A stretch of DNA of 64,000 nucleotides from Hyphomicrobiales bacterium. Its GTDB lineage: Bacteria; Pseudomonadota; Alphaproteobacteria; Rhizobiales; Aestuariivirgaceae. A program made the translations under genes and the position numbers. The notes under the pieces were generated by a model. The model made no database searches, was not told the origin of the DNA, and was given only the letters and a program-made list of their open reading frames with translations. Below are positions 8,863 through 18,198 of this stretch, piece after piece. The stretch lies in the NCBI GenBank assembly GCA_016710435.1, contig JADJVV010000001.1, positions 558,001 through 622,000 on the forward strand. The letters run 5' to 3'. Within the stretch, counting starts at the first letter, position 1. The number at the start of each line of letters is the position of its first letter.

Positions 8863-9489
8863 ATGCAGGTGCGACACTATTGGGAAAGGGCGGTGCTGCT
8901 TGTTTCCCAGATTTCCATGCGAGGCCGGCTCTCCCTGAGCCCCGCCGTCCGGTGTGCGCCCGGCGTACGGTTTCGCGGATGGGCCATTGTCGATTGCCGC
9001 AACGGCGGCGAAATTGCGATTGGCGACTCAACGGTCATCAACTCCCGCAATTACGGCTATCACCTCAACATGTTTGCTCCCTGCAAGCTGATGGCAGACG
9101 TGGCCGGTGCGAAGATCATTATCGGCAGGAACTGCCGTATCCATGGCAGTGCCATTCACGCCCAGGACAGAATCACGATCGGTGACAACTGTCTGATTGC
9201 GGCAAACGCGCAGATTTTTGACGGCAATGCGCATGCCCTCAGCCTCAACGATCCTGCGAACCGCATCAACACGCGCGGTGAGGCAAAGCCGATCGTGATC
9301 GGCAATTCCGTCTGGATTGGAACCGGTGCCATCATTCTCCCGGGCACGGTGATTGGCGACGGCGCCGTGATTGCGGCCAATGCAGTCGTGCGCGGAGTGG
9401 TGCCGGAGCGTTCGGTCTTTGCCGGGAACCCGGCGGTGATCGTACGGCAGCCCGACCCTTCCAAGTCAGGGTCAACGCATGAGTCCTGA
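8863..9489 (+). CDS. Left-handed beta-helix acyl/acetyltransferase
   Basis: A protein of about 208 residues built of hexapeptide repeats (IGDSTVIN, IIIGRNCRIHG, ITIGDNCLIAANAQI, IVIGNSVWIGTGAIILPG). It ends in the AGNPAVIV segment typical of CysE/LacA/NodL-type O-acetyltransferases. The likely catalytic histidine is in DGNAHAL. The start at 8863 is preferred to 8821 because GGAGA lies 7 bases upstream of it. It opens the rightward unit and overlaps the next gene by 11 bases. It probably adds an acetyl group to the polysaccharide or a precursor; the acceptor is unknown. Confidence 0.77.
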   Translation: MQVRHYWERAVLLVSQISMRGRLSLSPAVRCAPGVRFRGWAIVDCRNGGEIAIGDSTVINSRNYGYHLNMFAPCKLMADVAGAKIIIGRNCRIHGSAIHAQDRITIGDNCLIAANAQIFDGNAHALSLNDPANRINTRGEAKPIVIGNSVWIGTGAIILPGTVIGDGAVIAANAVVRGVVPERSVFAGNPAVIVRQPDPSKSGSTHES

Positions 9490-10798
9490 TACGCCAGCGC
9501 GGACCCGCGAGGTCGTTCTTGTCTCCTATGCCTATCCGCCGTCTTCCTCACCGGGAGCGGTGCGCCTGACCCGCCTGCTGGCGCGGCTACCGGCCCTGGG
9601 GTGGCGGTGCAGCGTGGTGACGGTGGGACAGGCCGTGGCCCTCCGATCCAGCGGTGCAGCGGACCCGTTGGCGGGTGATCCTTCCCGCCTGTTGCGCATC
9701 GACGATCCGCTTGCGGTCGTCGCAGGCAAGGCCGCCGTGTCGCGCGCGCCGGGCAAGCGCAGCCTGTTGCGCCGCATGGCAGAACACCTGATCTTTCCGG
9801 ACCGGACGATCCTTTGGGCCCTGAAGCTGCGCAAGGCGCGGCCCTGGGCACGGCAGATCGCACCGCAGGTCGTGCATTCCACATCGCCTGCCCTCTCGGC
9901 GCACATCGCCGCCATGGGTATCGCCCGCGCCACGGGTGCGAAATGGGTTGCAGAATTCCGCGATCCGGCAAGCTGGCTTGCCCGCGGAGACAAGACGCCC
10001 GCCATGAAGCGCTGGCTGCTTGCAAGGCTGGAAGCCTTTATCGTCGCACGGGCCGACGCAACTGTCGTCGTCTCCGAGGCCTTTGCCGAATATTTCCGGT
10101 CGCGCTACCCCGGCCGCCCCATTCACTCCATCCCCAACGGCGCGGAGTTCGACGCCAAGGTGCTGGAAGCGGCCAAGCAGTCGCGCCGGGACAGGCAGGC
10201 CTCTGCCGCATCGCGCCCCTTCGTGCTTGTCCATGCCGGGGAACTCTACGGTGGCGCGCGCAATCCCGCGCCGTTAATTGCCGCGGCGAAGCGGGCGCAA
10301 GCCCTGACGGAGCGTCCCATCGTCCTGCGCTTCATCGGCGCCGACTCGGCGATTGCGGGCAGCGCCGCACAGACCCTCGACGCCACGCACCTCGTGGATG
10401 TGGTGGGCCCAATGTCCCACGCCCAATCCATGCAGGAAATGTCGAACGCCGACGCGGTTGTTGCGTTGCTGCACGACGATCCGCTGGGCCGCATCGGCAT
10501 CATGTCCAAGTTCTTCGACTATGCCGTAACCGCCAACCCGGTCCTTGTGGTGGGCGAGCGTGTGGCAATGTTGAGCCGCATCGTGGAGGAGAACGGCATG
10601 GGGCGCGCCTGCGAGTATGCCGACATTGATGGCATGGCCACATGGATCGCGGACCTGGCCCGGCAACCCCACATGTTTGACTATGATTGCGTGGATGTGT
10701 GCCGGCGCTGGTCCGCAGATGCCATGGCAGCCTCATTGGCGAAGCTGTTTGACGTGCTGGTGCCGGGCGGCGGAGCACCCCCCGGCCATGCGGCATGA
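9479..10798 (+). CDS. Glycosyltransferase, GT4-like
   Basis: A 439-residue protein with a GT-B glycosyltransferase layout. An N-terminal acceptor domain opens with VLVSYAYPPSSSPGAVRL. A linker contains HSIPNGAEFD, typical of GT4 enzymes entering the donor domain. The donor domain has LVHAGELYGGARNP and later IMSKFFDYAVTANPVL in place of the usual E-x7-E segment. It starts inside the end of the acetyltransferase gene. Relatives are common in capsule and exopolysaccharide loci. Donor and linkage are not predictable. Confidence 0.75.
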   Translation: MSPDTPARTREVVLVSYAYPPSSSPGAVRLTRLLARLPALGWRCSVVTVGQAVALRSSGAADPLAGDPSRLLRIDDPLAVVAGKAAVSRAPGKRSLLRRMAEHLIFPDRTILWALKLRKARPWARQIAPQVVHSTSPALSAHIAAMGIARATGAKWVAEFRDPASWLARGDKTPAMKRWLLARLEAFIVARADATVVVSEAFAEYFRSRYPGRPIHSIPNGAEFDAKVLEAAKQSRRDRQASAASRPFVLVHAGELYGGARNPAPLIAAAKRAQALTERPIVLRFIGADSAIAGSAAQTLDATHLVDVVGPMSHAQSMQEMSNADAVVALLHDDPLGRIGIMSKFFDYAVTANPVLVVGERVAMLSRIVEENGMGRACEYADIDGMATWIADLARQPHMFDYDCVDVCRRWSADAMAASLAKLFDVLVPGGGAPPGHAA

Positions 10799-10954
10799 GG
10801 ACTCTCCCGCCAAGCCGAGATTGCAACGATTCAGCAATGCTGTTAGATCGCGTATATCATTGCTTCGATTGGTTTCTTGGTCTGCGGAAGCGGTGCAGTG
10901 TTGGGGTCTTGGGCCGTAAGTTGGCCGGCTGCTGAGGGGGATATCGTTCGCGCC

Positions 10955-11902
10955 ATGCGGAATTTTGCTTTGATCGGTGCTGCCGGATACATCGCGCCAC
11001 GCCACATGCGGGCGATCAAGGAGACGGGCAACGCCCTGACGGTCGCATTCGACGTCAACGACTCGGTGGGCGTCATCGACAGCCACTTTCCCGAGGCCGA
11101 ATTCTTTACAGAGTTCGAGCGCTTCGACCGCCACATCTACAAGCTCGCGCGCAACAAGGCGGCGAACGCCGTCGATTTCGTCTCGATCTGTTCGCCCAAC
11201 TACCTGCACGACGCGCACTGCCGTTTCGCCATGCGTTCCGGCGCCGATGCGATCTGCGAAAAGCCCATCGTCCTCAATCCGTGGAACCTCGACGGCCTTG
11301 TCGAGATGGAACGGGACACCGGAAAGCGCGTCTTCACCATCCTGCAACTGCGCCACCACCCGGCAATCGTGAAACTGAGGGAGGACGTGCGCGCCAACGC
11401 CAGCGGCAAGAAATATGAGGTGGACCTTGCTTACATCACCTCGCGCGGCAAGTGGTACATGCAGAGCTGGAAAGCCGACCTCAACAAGTCCGGCGGCATC
11501 GCCACGAATATCGGCGTGCATTTCTTCGACATGCTGCACTACGTGTTCGGCGCCCTGCAGGAGAACCGCGTCCACCTTCACGAAGACAAGCGCGCCGCGG
11601 GGTATCTCGAATTCGAGCACGCCCGCGTGCGCTGGTACCTGTCGATCGACATTGAGGACGTCCCCGCACCAGCCCGGGCCAAAGGCCAGACGACGTGGCG
11701 TTCCATCACCGTGGACGGCAAGGAGATCGAATTCTCCGGCGGCTTCACCGACCTTCACACCCTCTCGTACCAGGCCATCCTCGCCGGAAATGGCTTCCCG
11801 CTCGAAGAAAACCGCTGCGCCATCGAAGCGGTGGCCCATATCCGGAAGACGTCGCCAGGAGTGAACAACAGCCAGGCGCACCCGCTGCTGGAACGGCGGT
11901 GA
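10955..11902 (+). CDS. wbpB: UDP-GlcNAcA 3-dehydrogenase (WbpB/WlbA family)
   Basis: A Gfo/Idh/MocA oxidoreductase of 315 residues that matches WbpB/WlbA closely over its length. It starts MRNFALIGAAGYIAPRHMRA, and has VSICSPNYLHDAHC, CEKP, ILQLRHHPAI, EVDLAYITSRGKWY and ATNIGVHFFDML. It oxidises C3 of UDP-GlcNAcA so that WbpE can aminate it. The start at 10955 is chosen from the conserved N terminus; a GAGGGGG lies about 14 bases upstream, which is far. A 156-base gap precedes it. The rest of the pathway follows downstream (13555-16326). Its TGA overlaps the next ATG (TGATG). Confidence 0.9.
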   Translation: MRNFALIGAAGYIAPRHMRAIKETGNALTVAFDVNDSVGVIDSHFPEAEFFTEFERFDRHIYKLARNKAANAVDFVSICSPNYLHDAHCRFAMRSGADAICEKPIVLNPWNLDGLVEMERDTGKRVFTILQLRHHPAIVKLREDVRANASGKKYEVDLAYITSRGKWYMQSWKADLNKSGGIATNIGVHFFDMLHYVFGALQENRVHLHEDKRAAGYLEFEHARVRWYLSIDIEDVPAPARAKGQTTWRSITVDGKEIEFSGGFTDLHTLSYQAILAGNGFPLEENRCAIEAVAHIRKTSPGVNNSQAHPLLERR

Positions 11903-12822
11903 TGCAGAACGGGGCGGCCACGGTTGCGCAGATCATGGAGGTGCTGCAACAGAACGGCCTCCTGGCAACAAGTCCAGCCACATACAGCGATATTCGGCTC
12001 ACGGGCGTTTCCGTTTCCGCCAACCCCTTGCCCCAGACGCTGTTTTTTGTGTCGGATCCGCGGCGCATGCCCCCGCAGCGGCCTGGAAATTCAGTAGTGA
12101 TTTGCAAGTCCGTTGAAATCGCGAACGACGGCGGTCCCTATATCACCACAAGCCATCCCCGGCTTGCATTTGGATTGGCCGTGAAGGCGTTCTGGGCTGA
12201 GAAGGTGCACCTTGGAAAGATTCACCCGACCTCTGTCATCCACCCCACGGCACACATCGACGTCACGGCGTCAATCGGACCTTTCTGCGTGGTGGGTGCA
12301 CATAGTTCGGTGGGACAACGTACAGTCTTGTCCAATTCCGTGACTCTCGGACCCAATGTCAGGATTGGACACGATTGCCAGGTGCGTTCCGGAACCGTCA
12401 TCGGCGAAGACGGCTTTGGCGTTGAAACTCTTGAACAGCGTTCCACCTTCCGGCTTCCGCACATAGGTGGCGTGATAGTCGGCAATCACGTGAACATCGG
12501 AAGCCTGAACTCGATTGCCTCAGGCACAGTATCTCAGACGACCATTGCCGACCACGTTCAGACGGATAATCTTGTTCACATCGCCCACAATGTTTCGATA
12601 GGACCATGCTCGCTTCTGACCGCCTGCGTGGAAATCAGCGGAAGTGCGAGGATTGGGAGCAACGTGTGGCTCGGACCCAACTGCTCGATCATGAATGCAA
12701 TCAGCATCGGAGACCGGGCCCTTGTCGGTCTCGGTGCAGTGGTGACCAAGAGTGTGAGGGACAACGAAGTCGTCGCCGGCAATCCCGCCCGATTCATCAG
12801 ATGGCGCCGCGAAAATGAGTGA
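11902..12822 (+). CDS. LpxD-like N-acyltransferase family protein
   Basis: About 306 residues. An N-terminal domain of roughly 100 residues precedes a long left-handed beta-helix (IHPTSVIHPTAHIDVTASIG through VVAGNPARF), the architecture of UDP-3-O-acylglucosamine N-acyltransferase (LpxD). The segments GEDGFGVET and HIAHNVSIGP resemble the LpxD active-site region with its catalytic histidine. True LpxD is usually about 340 residues and sits with lpxA/fabZ, whereas this gene lies in a polysaccharide operon between wbpB and a deacetylase. It is therefore more likely a paralogue acting on a cluster sugar. The start at 11902 overlaps the wbpB stop by one base. Confidence 0.72.
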   Translation: MQNGAATVAQIMEVLQQNGLLATSPATYSDIRLTGVSVSANPLPQTLFFVSDPRRMPPQRPGNSVVICKSVEIANDGGPYITTSHPRLAFGLAVKAFWAEKVHLGKIHPTSVIHPTAHIDVTASIGPFCVVGAHSSVGQRTVLSNSVTLGPNVRIGHDCQVRSGTVIGEDGFGVETLEQRSTFRLPHIGGVIVGNHVNIGSLNSIASGTVSQTTIADHVQTDNLVHIAHNVSIGPCSLLTACVEISGSARIGSNVWLGPNCSIMNAISIGDRALVGLGAVVTKSVRDNEVVAGNPARFIRWRRENE

Positions 12823-13558
12823 ATTCTCCGAGCCCGCCTACAGGCAGATCATCAGCAGCTTTGTCTCTGCCGGATATACGACCGTGGGCTTTGATTCTCC
12901 ACGGCCCCAGGCGCGCCAGTTCATTCTGCGGCACGACATCGATTTTTCGCTGGAGCACGCCACGCGGCAGGCGGAAATCAACGCAGAACTGGGCGTGCAG
13001 GCCACGTTCTTCTTTCTGGCGACGACAGAGCACTACAATCTTTTCGGGGCGGCAGGCCGGCAGTGTCTGCGGAGCATGAAAGCCAATGGCCAGTGGATTG
13101 GCATCCACCTCGACGTGGCAGACTACGACGCGGGAATGGATATCGACAAGATCGCCAAACACGAGCTGATGCTCTTCGCCGCTATACTCGGCGGAAGTCC
13201 GGCGGCGATCAGCTTTCACCGCCCGGTCCCTGCCCTGCTCGGCAGGAGCGGCACTCTGGCCGGCCTTCCGCACGCATATGAGCCGCGGTTCATTTCTGAC
13301 GTGGACTACTGTTCCGACAGCAACGGCGCGTTTCATCACGGCCACCCGCTGGAGCGGGAGGCGTTCCGCCTGGGCAAGCCGATGCAACTCCTCACGCACC
13401 CGATCTGGTGGATGGACCTGCCTGCAGGAGCACCGCTCTCAAGACTGGACCACCTTCTCCACCGCAAGCAGGCAGCGCTGCAACAAAGCTTTGCCCGCAA
13501 CTGCAAACTCTATGCAGCCCATCACAACGAAGTCACAGAGGTTGGCCCGTCAACATGA
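12815..13558 (+). CDS. Polysaccharide deacetylase-like protein (carbohydrate esterase 4 fold)
   Basis: A 247-residue protein with the LRHDIDFSLEHA segment, corresponding to the metal-binding Asp-containing motif of NodB-type deacetylases. GIHLD and AISFHRP fit later conserved positions, and LLTHPIWW resembles the closing motif. There is no signal peptide, so it would act in the cytoplasm on a nucleotide or lipid-linked sugar. It overlaps the LpxD-like gene by 8 bases and wbpI by 4 (ATGA). Deacetylase next to an LpxD-like acyltransferase suggests exchange of one acyl group for another; this is inference. Confidence 0.65.
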   Translation: MSEFSEPAYRQIISSFVSAGYTTVGFDSPRPQARQFILRHDIDFSLEHATRQAEINAELGVQATFFFLATTEHYNLFGAAGRQCLRSMKANGQWIGIHLDVADYDAGMDIDKIAKHELMLFAAILGGSPAAISFHRPVPALLGRSGTLAGLPHAYEPRFISDVDYCSDSNGAFHHGHPLEREAFRLGKPMQLLTHPIWWMDLPAGAPLSRLDHLLHRKQAALQQSFARNCKLYAAHHNEVTEVGPST

Positions 13559-14646
13559 CTGAGAAATTCATCACCCATGTTGTGGGCAACAGGCCGCATT
13601 TCATGAAACTTGCGCCCGTGGACGCGGCACTCCGGGACATCGGAATCCGGACGGAAGTGCTGCATACCGGTCAGCATTTCGACGAGTCCCTGTCTGGCCA
13701 GTTTCTCAAGGAAATGGAGATCACGGTCACGGCAACTTTTGCTGCGGCGAGCGGCGGCCACGCGCAACAGACGGCCAGCATGATGGCGGCGTTAGAAAAA
13801 TACTGGCTTGGACAACCGAGGTTACCCAGCGTGGTGCTCGTTTACGGCGACACCAACTCCACGCTCGCGTCAGCCCTGACGGCAGCAAAACTCGATATAC
13901 TCGTGGCACACGTGGAAGGGGGTGTGAGAGCGGGCATGATGGAAGCCCAGATGCCCGAGGAAAAGAACAGGCTGGTCGTGGATGTGCTGTCAAACTGGAT
14001 TTACACGCCGACGGACTTGTGCAGCAACAATCTGAGGCGGGAAGGCTATGCCGAAGACCGCATCGTCCAGGTTGGAGATGTCATGTTCGACCACGCCCTC
14101 AAGCAGGCGCGGGCGGCGAAGGCGCCGGGTATTTCCGGCAAGCCTTACGTTTTGGCAACCGTTCACCGGGCCGAGAACACCGACAATCTGGACCGCCTGC
14201 AGTCGATTCTTGATGCACTCGCCGGCCTGGCGGACAAGTATGTTGTCGTCCTGTCGCTTCACCCGAGGACAAGCAACGCCATGAAGAGTTCTCCGAGATT
14301 TGACCGCTATGGTGAGCGTCTCCACATCATTCCGCCAGTGAATCATCTGGAAATGATTGCGCTGGTCAAGGGTGCGGAGCTTGTCCTGTCAGATTCCGGC
14401 GGGCTGCCACGCGAAGCCGCGTTTCTGGGAAAGAAGAGCGTTCTTCTGCGTCGCCAGGCGGTCTGGGATGAGTTGGTGGATCAGGGCTTTTCGGAACTGG
14501 CGCCACCGGATGCGCCGGAAAGCATTCCCCGCGCAGCCTACAAACTGCTGGCCTCGGGAAGGCCAACCACCACCCTCGTTGGCTTTGGCGATGGCGATGC
14601 GTCCATCAAGATCGCGAGCCACCTTCACAAGATGATCGGAAGCTGA
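13555..14646 (+). CDS. wbpI: UDP-diacetamido-glucuronic acid 2-epimerase (WbpI type)
   Basis: A 363-residue member of the non-hydrolysing UDP-GlcNAc 2-epimerase family. Seen motifs are VVGNRPHFMKLAPVDAAL, LHTGQHFDESLS, VYGDTNSTLASALTAAK, HVEGGVRAG, ATVHRAENTDN, LSLHPRT and LSDSGGLPREAAFLGK. The start at 13555 makes an ATGA overlap with the deacetylase. With WbpB, WbpD and WbpE in the same unit, the WbpI reaction (gluco to manno epimerisation giving UDP-ManNAc3NAcA) is the best fit. An ordinary UDP-GlcNAc 2-epimerase is the alternative. Confidence 0.85.
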   Translation: MTEKFITHVVGNRPHFMKLAPVDAALRDIGIRTEVLHTGQHFDESLSGQFLKEMEITVTATFAAASGGHAQQTASMMAALEKYWLGQPRLPSVVLVYGDTNSTLASALTAAKLDILVAHVEGGVRAGMMEAQMPEEKNRLVVDVLSNWIYTPTDLCSNNLRREGYAEDRIVQVGDVMFDHALKQARAAKAPGISGKPYVLATVHRAENTDNLDRLQSILDALAGLADKYVVVLSLHPRTSNAMKSSPRFDRYGERLHIIPPVNHLEMIALVKGAELVLSDSGGLPREAAFLGKKSVLLRRQAVWDELVDQGFSELAPPDAPESIPRAAYKLLASGRPTTTLVGFGDGDASIKIASHLHKMIGS

Positions 14647-14653
14647 GACTACC

Positions 14654-15232
14654 ATGATCCACCCCACAGCCATCGTTGATGAAGGGGCCAGCATCGGCGA
14701 GGGTTCGCGGATCTGGCATTGGGTTCATGTGTGTGCCGGAGCCCGCATCGGCGCCAACTGCTCGCTGGGTCAGAATGTTTTCGTGGGCAACCGCGTCATC
14801 ATCGGCAATGGCGTGAAAATCCAGAACAATGTCTCCGTCTATGATGACGTTGTGCTTGAAGATGACGTGTTCTGCGGCCCTTCCATGGTTTTCACCAACG
14901 TCTACAATCCGCGCGCCGCGGTGGAGCGAAAATCGGAGTACCGGCCCACGCGTGTTCGTACGGGTGCCACGTTGGGCGCAAATTGCACCATCATGTGCGG
15001 CATCACCATCGGGCGTCATGCCTTCGTGGGTGCTGGCGCCGTGGTGCTGAAGAACGTGCCCGATTATGCCCTGATGGTCGGAAATCCGGCCCGGCACATC
15101 GGATGGATGAGTGCCCACGGTGAACGCCTCGACCTGCCGTTGACCGGAGACGGCGCGGCCCGCTGCCTTGCGACCGGTGAGGACTATCGCCTTGCCAAAG
15201 GCGTGGTCACGCGCGCCGGAGACAAGTCATGA
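14654..15232 (+). CDS. wbpD: UDP-GlcNAc3N-uronic acid N-acetyltransferase (WbpD type)
   Basis: A 192-residue left-handed beta-helix acetyltransferase that matches WbpD/WlbB strongly. It shows IHPTAIVDEGASIGEGSRIW, CSLGQNVFVGN, KIQNNVSVYDDVVLEDDVFC, PSMVFTNVYNPRAAVERK, GATLGANCTIMCG and ALMVGNPARHIGWM. It acetylates the 3-amino group put on by WbpE. It lies 7 bases after wbpI and overlaps wbpE by 4 bases. A C-terminal tail of about 30 residues after the helix is family-like. Confidence 0.92.
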   Translation: MIHPTAIVDEGASIGEGSRIWHWVHVCAGARIGANCSLGQNVFVGNRVIIGNGVKIQNNVSVYDDVVLEDDVFCGPSMVFTNVYNPRAAVERKSEYRPTRVRTGATLGANCTIMCGITIGRHAFVGAGAVVLKNVPDYALMVGNPARHIGWMSAHGERLDLPLTGDGAARCLATGEDYRLAKGVVTRAGDKS

Positions 15233-16326
15233 TTCCCTTCATCGATCTCGGAGCACAGCAGCGGAAAATTCGTGCATCCCTCGACAGGCGCATGGCGAAG
15301 GTGCTCACCGAAGGACAGTACATCCTCGGGCCAGAGGTCGATGAACTTGAGAATGCACTGACCGCATTCGCAGGCGCCTCCCATTGTATTTCCGTTGCCA
15401 ATGGCACTGATGCCTTGCAGATCGCCATGATGGCGCTGGGTGTCGGCCCGGGCGACGAAGTCATCACGCCATCCTTCAGCTATTTTGCCACGGCGGAGAC
15501 GGTAGCCATCCTCGGCGCAAGGCCGGTCTTCGTGGATATCGATCCCGTGTCATATCTGGTGCAGGCCGGCGCCATTGCCGATGCAATCACAAGCCGAACC
15601 AAGGCGATCATCCCCGTATCGCTTTACGGGCAATGCCCGGACTTCACGGCCATCAACAATGTCGCCGCACGTCACGGCATTCCCCTCATCGAAGACGCCG
15701 CACAGAGTTTTGGTGCACGCCAGGGCGAAAAGCGAAGCTGCAATCTCTCGCGCATCGCCTGCACCAGTTTCTTCCCATCCAAACCGCTGGGCTGCTACGG
15801 CGATGGCGGTGCCGTATTCACGAGCGACCCGGACCTCGCAAAGGCGATCCGGCAGATTGCACGGCATGGCCAGGAGCGGCGCTACCTGCATACGCGGATC
15901 GGCGTGAACAGCCGTCTAGATACTTTGCAGGCAGCAATCCTGCTCGCCAAGCTGGAGGTGTTTGAAGCCGAGATCGCCGCCCGGCAAGCCGTCGCGCAGA
16001 TGTACGCGAAGGAACTGCGCGCCCGCACAAACATCGCGCCACCTCTGACGTTGCCTGGCAATAGCAGCGTCTGGGCGCAATTCACCGTGCGTGTTCCGAA
16101 CCGTGACAAGGTGGCCGAGAACCTCAGGAAGGCTGGCATACCCACGGCCGTGCACTACCCCCTGCCCCTGCATCGCCAGCCTGCCATTCTGGATGCAAGC
16201 TGCCATGCACCGGCAAGCGAGACAGCGGCGGCAGAGGTTCTCAGTCTTCCCATGCACCCCTATCTCAGTGAGGCGGATGTGGCGGGCATTGTGCAGGCGC
16301 TCGCCGGCGCGATGGCGATGGGCTGA
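15229..16326 (+). CDS. wbpE: UDP-3-keto-GlcNAcA aminotransferase (WbpE type, DegT family)
   Basis: A 365-residue PLP aminotransferase. Seen: IPFIDLGAQQRKI at the start, VANGTDALQIAM, GDEVITPSFSYFATAE, LIEDAAQSFGA and the PLP lysine in FFPSKPLGCYGDGGA. This sequence type is characteristic of WbpE/WlbC. In the family it aminates the 3-keto sugar produced by WbpB with glutamate as donor. It overlaps wbpD by 4 bases and is followed 6 bases later by the flippase. With wbpA (1613-2890) the whole set for UDP-ManNAc3NAcA is present. Confidence 0.9.
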   Translation: MIPFIDLGAQQRKIRASLDRRMAKVLTEGQYILGPEVDELENALTAFAGASHCISVANGTDALQIAMMALGVGPGDEVITPSFSYFATAETVAILGARPVFVDIDPVSYLVQAGAIADAITSRTKAIIPVSLYGQCPDFTAINNVAARHGIPLIEDAAQSFGARQGEKRSCNLSRIACTSFFPSKPLGCYGDGGAVFTSDPDLAKAIRQIARHGQERRYLHTRIGVNSRLDTLQAAILLAKLEVFEAEIAARQAVAQMYAKELRARTNIAPPLTLPGNSSVWAQFTVRVPNRDKVAENLRKAGIPTAVHYPLPLHRQPAILDASCHAPASETAAAEVLSLPMHPYLSEADVAGIVQALAGAMAMG

Positions 16327-16331
16327 AGCGC

Positions 16332-17594
16332 ATGGCCAGCCTGCGCAGCGCCCTGAGCAGCCGCTTTGCAAGACAGGTCTTCACGCTCTCGGCAGGCTCT
16401 GCGCTCTCGCAGGCGATTCCGCTCGCGGCGAGCCCGATACTGACACGCATTTATGCGGCGGAGGATTTCGGCGTCTATGTCATGGTGCTGGCCATCAGCG
16501 CCGTTCTGCTCACGGTATCGAGCTTGCGTCTCGACGCCGCCATCCTGCAGGTGCGCCACGCAAGACAAATCAAGCCTCTCATCACCCTGGGCTTTCTCGC
16601 AATCCTCGTGATCAACGTTGCCGTCGCACTCGCGATTGCGCTGTGCATCGCCTTCGCGTGGTTTCCCGCGGCTCTTGCCAAGGCAGGTTACTGGCTGCTC
16701 GTGATACCACTGTTGACGACCGCCAATGCGGTGCAGAACCTGTTCATTGCCATCAATATCCGCGACGGTTCATTCCGCACGATTTCAACGGCGACGGTGC
16801 AGAAGGCCGCCGCCTCGACAGTTGTGCAGATCGCACTGGGATGGTTGGGATTTGGCATTGGCGGACTGTTCGCAGGTTCGCTGGTGGCCTCCCTCGCCGC
16901 CAACCAGAGACTTATTTCCGGCAAGGCTGAACTTGGCGGTTCCTGGCGCGCCGGCCGCCGCCGTCTGGCAGCGACAGCCCGGCGCTTCTCCGATTTCCCG
17001 CTCTACACCATGCCCGGCACCTTGATAAACAGTCTCGCCCTCAACAGCGTGGTGATGCTTCTCGGCATTCAACACAGCGCCCACGATGTTGGACAATTTG
17101 GCCTGGCCCAACGCAGCGTCGCAGGGCCATCGAAGACCATTTCGGATGCCGTGGGCCAGGTGTTCCTGCAACGCGCCTCCTTGCAGAAGGACAACCCCGC
17201 CGCCCTGCGCTCTCTCTATCTCAGGACGGCGCTGATGCTGGCAGCAGTGGCCATCGCCGTGCTGTTGCCCCTCAGTTTCTGGCTTGAAGAAATCTTTGCC
17301 TTCGTCTTCGGGAGCCAGTGGCGTCTGGCCGGGAGCATTTCGGCAATTCTCCTGCCCCTGATCGGCATACGCTTCGTTGTTTCTCCCATCAGCGGGATCA
17401 CCTATTTCAGGGGCATGAATGCCTTTGGAATGGTGATGCAGATTGCAATTTTGTTCGGCATTCTGGCGTCGTTCTGGGTCGCCTACGCGTGGCAGCTGGA
17501 CCTGTTGCAAACGGTCAGGATTTACACTGCAGTTGGTTGCCTGACCTACGTTGCATTCGGCGTCTTGGGATTTGCGAAACTTCGGGACAACTGA
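16332..17594 (+). CDS. wzx: Lipid-linked oligosaccharide flippase (Wzx family)
   Basis: A 420-residue polytopic membrane protein with 10-12 hydrophobic segments. It opens with FTLSAGSALSQAIPLAASPILTRIY and AEDFGVYVM, which are typical of Wzx/oligosaccharide flippases of the MOP superfamily. It should move undecaprenyl-diphosphate-linked repeat units across the inner membrane. It is the last gene of the rightward unit and converges on an acyltransferase gene 22 bases away. No terminator hairpin is obvious in that gap. Confidence 0.85.
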   Translation: MASLRSALSSRFARQVFTLSAGSALSQAIPLAASPILTRIYAAEDFGVYVMVLAISAVLLTVSSLRLDAAILQVRHARQIKPLITLGFLAILVINVAVALAIALCIAFAWFPAALAKAGYWLLVIPLLTTANAVQNLFIAINIRDGSFRTISTATVQKAAASTVVQIALGWLGFGIGGLFAGSLVASLAANQRLISGKAELGGSWRAGRRRLAATARRFSDFPLYTMPGTLINSLALNSVVMLLGIQHSAHDVGQFGLAQRSVAGPSKTISDAVGQVFLQRASLQKDNPAALRSLYLRTALMLAAVAIAVLLPLSFWLEEIFAFVFGSQWRLAGSISAILLPLIGIRFVVSPISGITYFRGMNAFGMVMQIAILFGILASFWVAYAWQLDLLQTVRIYTAVGCLTYVAFGVLGFAKLRDN

Positions 17595-17616
17595 GCTTCC
17601 GTCCCGTGCGTTCCAT

Positions 17617-18186
17617 TCAGGCGGCGGAGTTCTTGCTTACAACTCTTGCCGGAATACCCGCCAATACACAGTGGCCATCGGCAAACGATTTGGTGACAAC
17701 AGCCCCCGCACCGACAACCGTATGCGGACCCAGGACGACGCCAGGCAGAATGACCGCGTTCATTCCGATCCAGCAGTCATTGCCAATTCGCACGTCCTCT
17801 CCGGCAGCATGCACCGCAAGGCTGCCCTGCTGGTGATTGGTGGTGATGATCCCGACGTTCGGCGCAATATACGTGCCCCTGCCGATGGAAATATCGGCAC
17901 CGAGATTCTGGAAATAGCTTCCGGTTGTCTGGAAGTTGTTTAGGTCATCTGGATGAAAGACAATTCGTGATGGCCGGGATATCGTGCAGCCCAGCGCAGC
18001 GGGAAACGGATATGGAGTGGCCAGTCGCAGGATGTTTCTGGTCCATACTGACCTCAGCGCATAGCCGATGCCCGAGTTGCCGCTCTCGAAATGCCGCCCG
18101 GTGAGATATCGCTTGTCGTAGAAGGCCCGCAACGCCAACAGGATCAGCGGTCGCAGAAGATTGATTGCAGCAGATTTGACTCGCAT
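17617..18186 (-). CDS. Left-handed beta-helix acyltransferase
   Basis: A 189-residue protein with hexapeptide repeats in its second half (ADISIGRGTYIAPNVGI, VRIGNDCWIGMNAVILPGV, TVVGAGAVVTKSF) and a closing LAGIPARVV, as in CysE/LacA/NodL-type transferases. TTNHQQGS carries the probable catalytic histidine. The N terminus has a hydrophobic stretch (INLLRPLILLALRAFY) that may touch the membrane. It is the last gene of the leftward 28.8-17.6 kb unit, 12 bases after the CapK-like gene. Its acceptor is unknown. Confidence 0.75.
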   Translation of the reverse strand: MRVKSAAINLLRPLILLALRAFYDKRYLTGRHFESGNSGIGYALRSVWTRNILRLATPYPFPAALGCTISRPSRIVFHPDDLNNFQTTGSYFQNLGADISIGRGTYIAPNVGIITTNHQQGSLAVHAAGEDVRIGNDCWIGMNAVILPGVVLGPHTVVGAGAVVTKSFADGHCVLAGIPARVVSKNSAA

Positions 18187-18198
18187 CGCGTTACCCCA

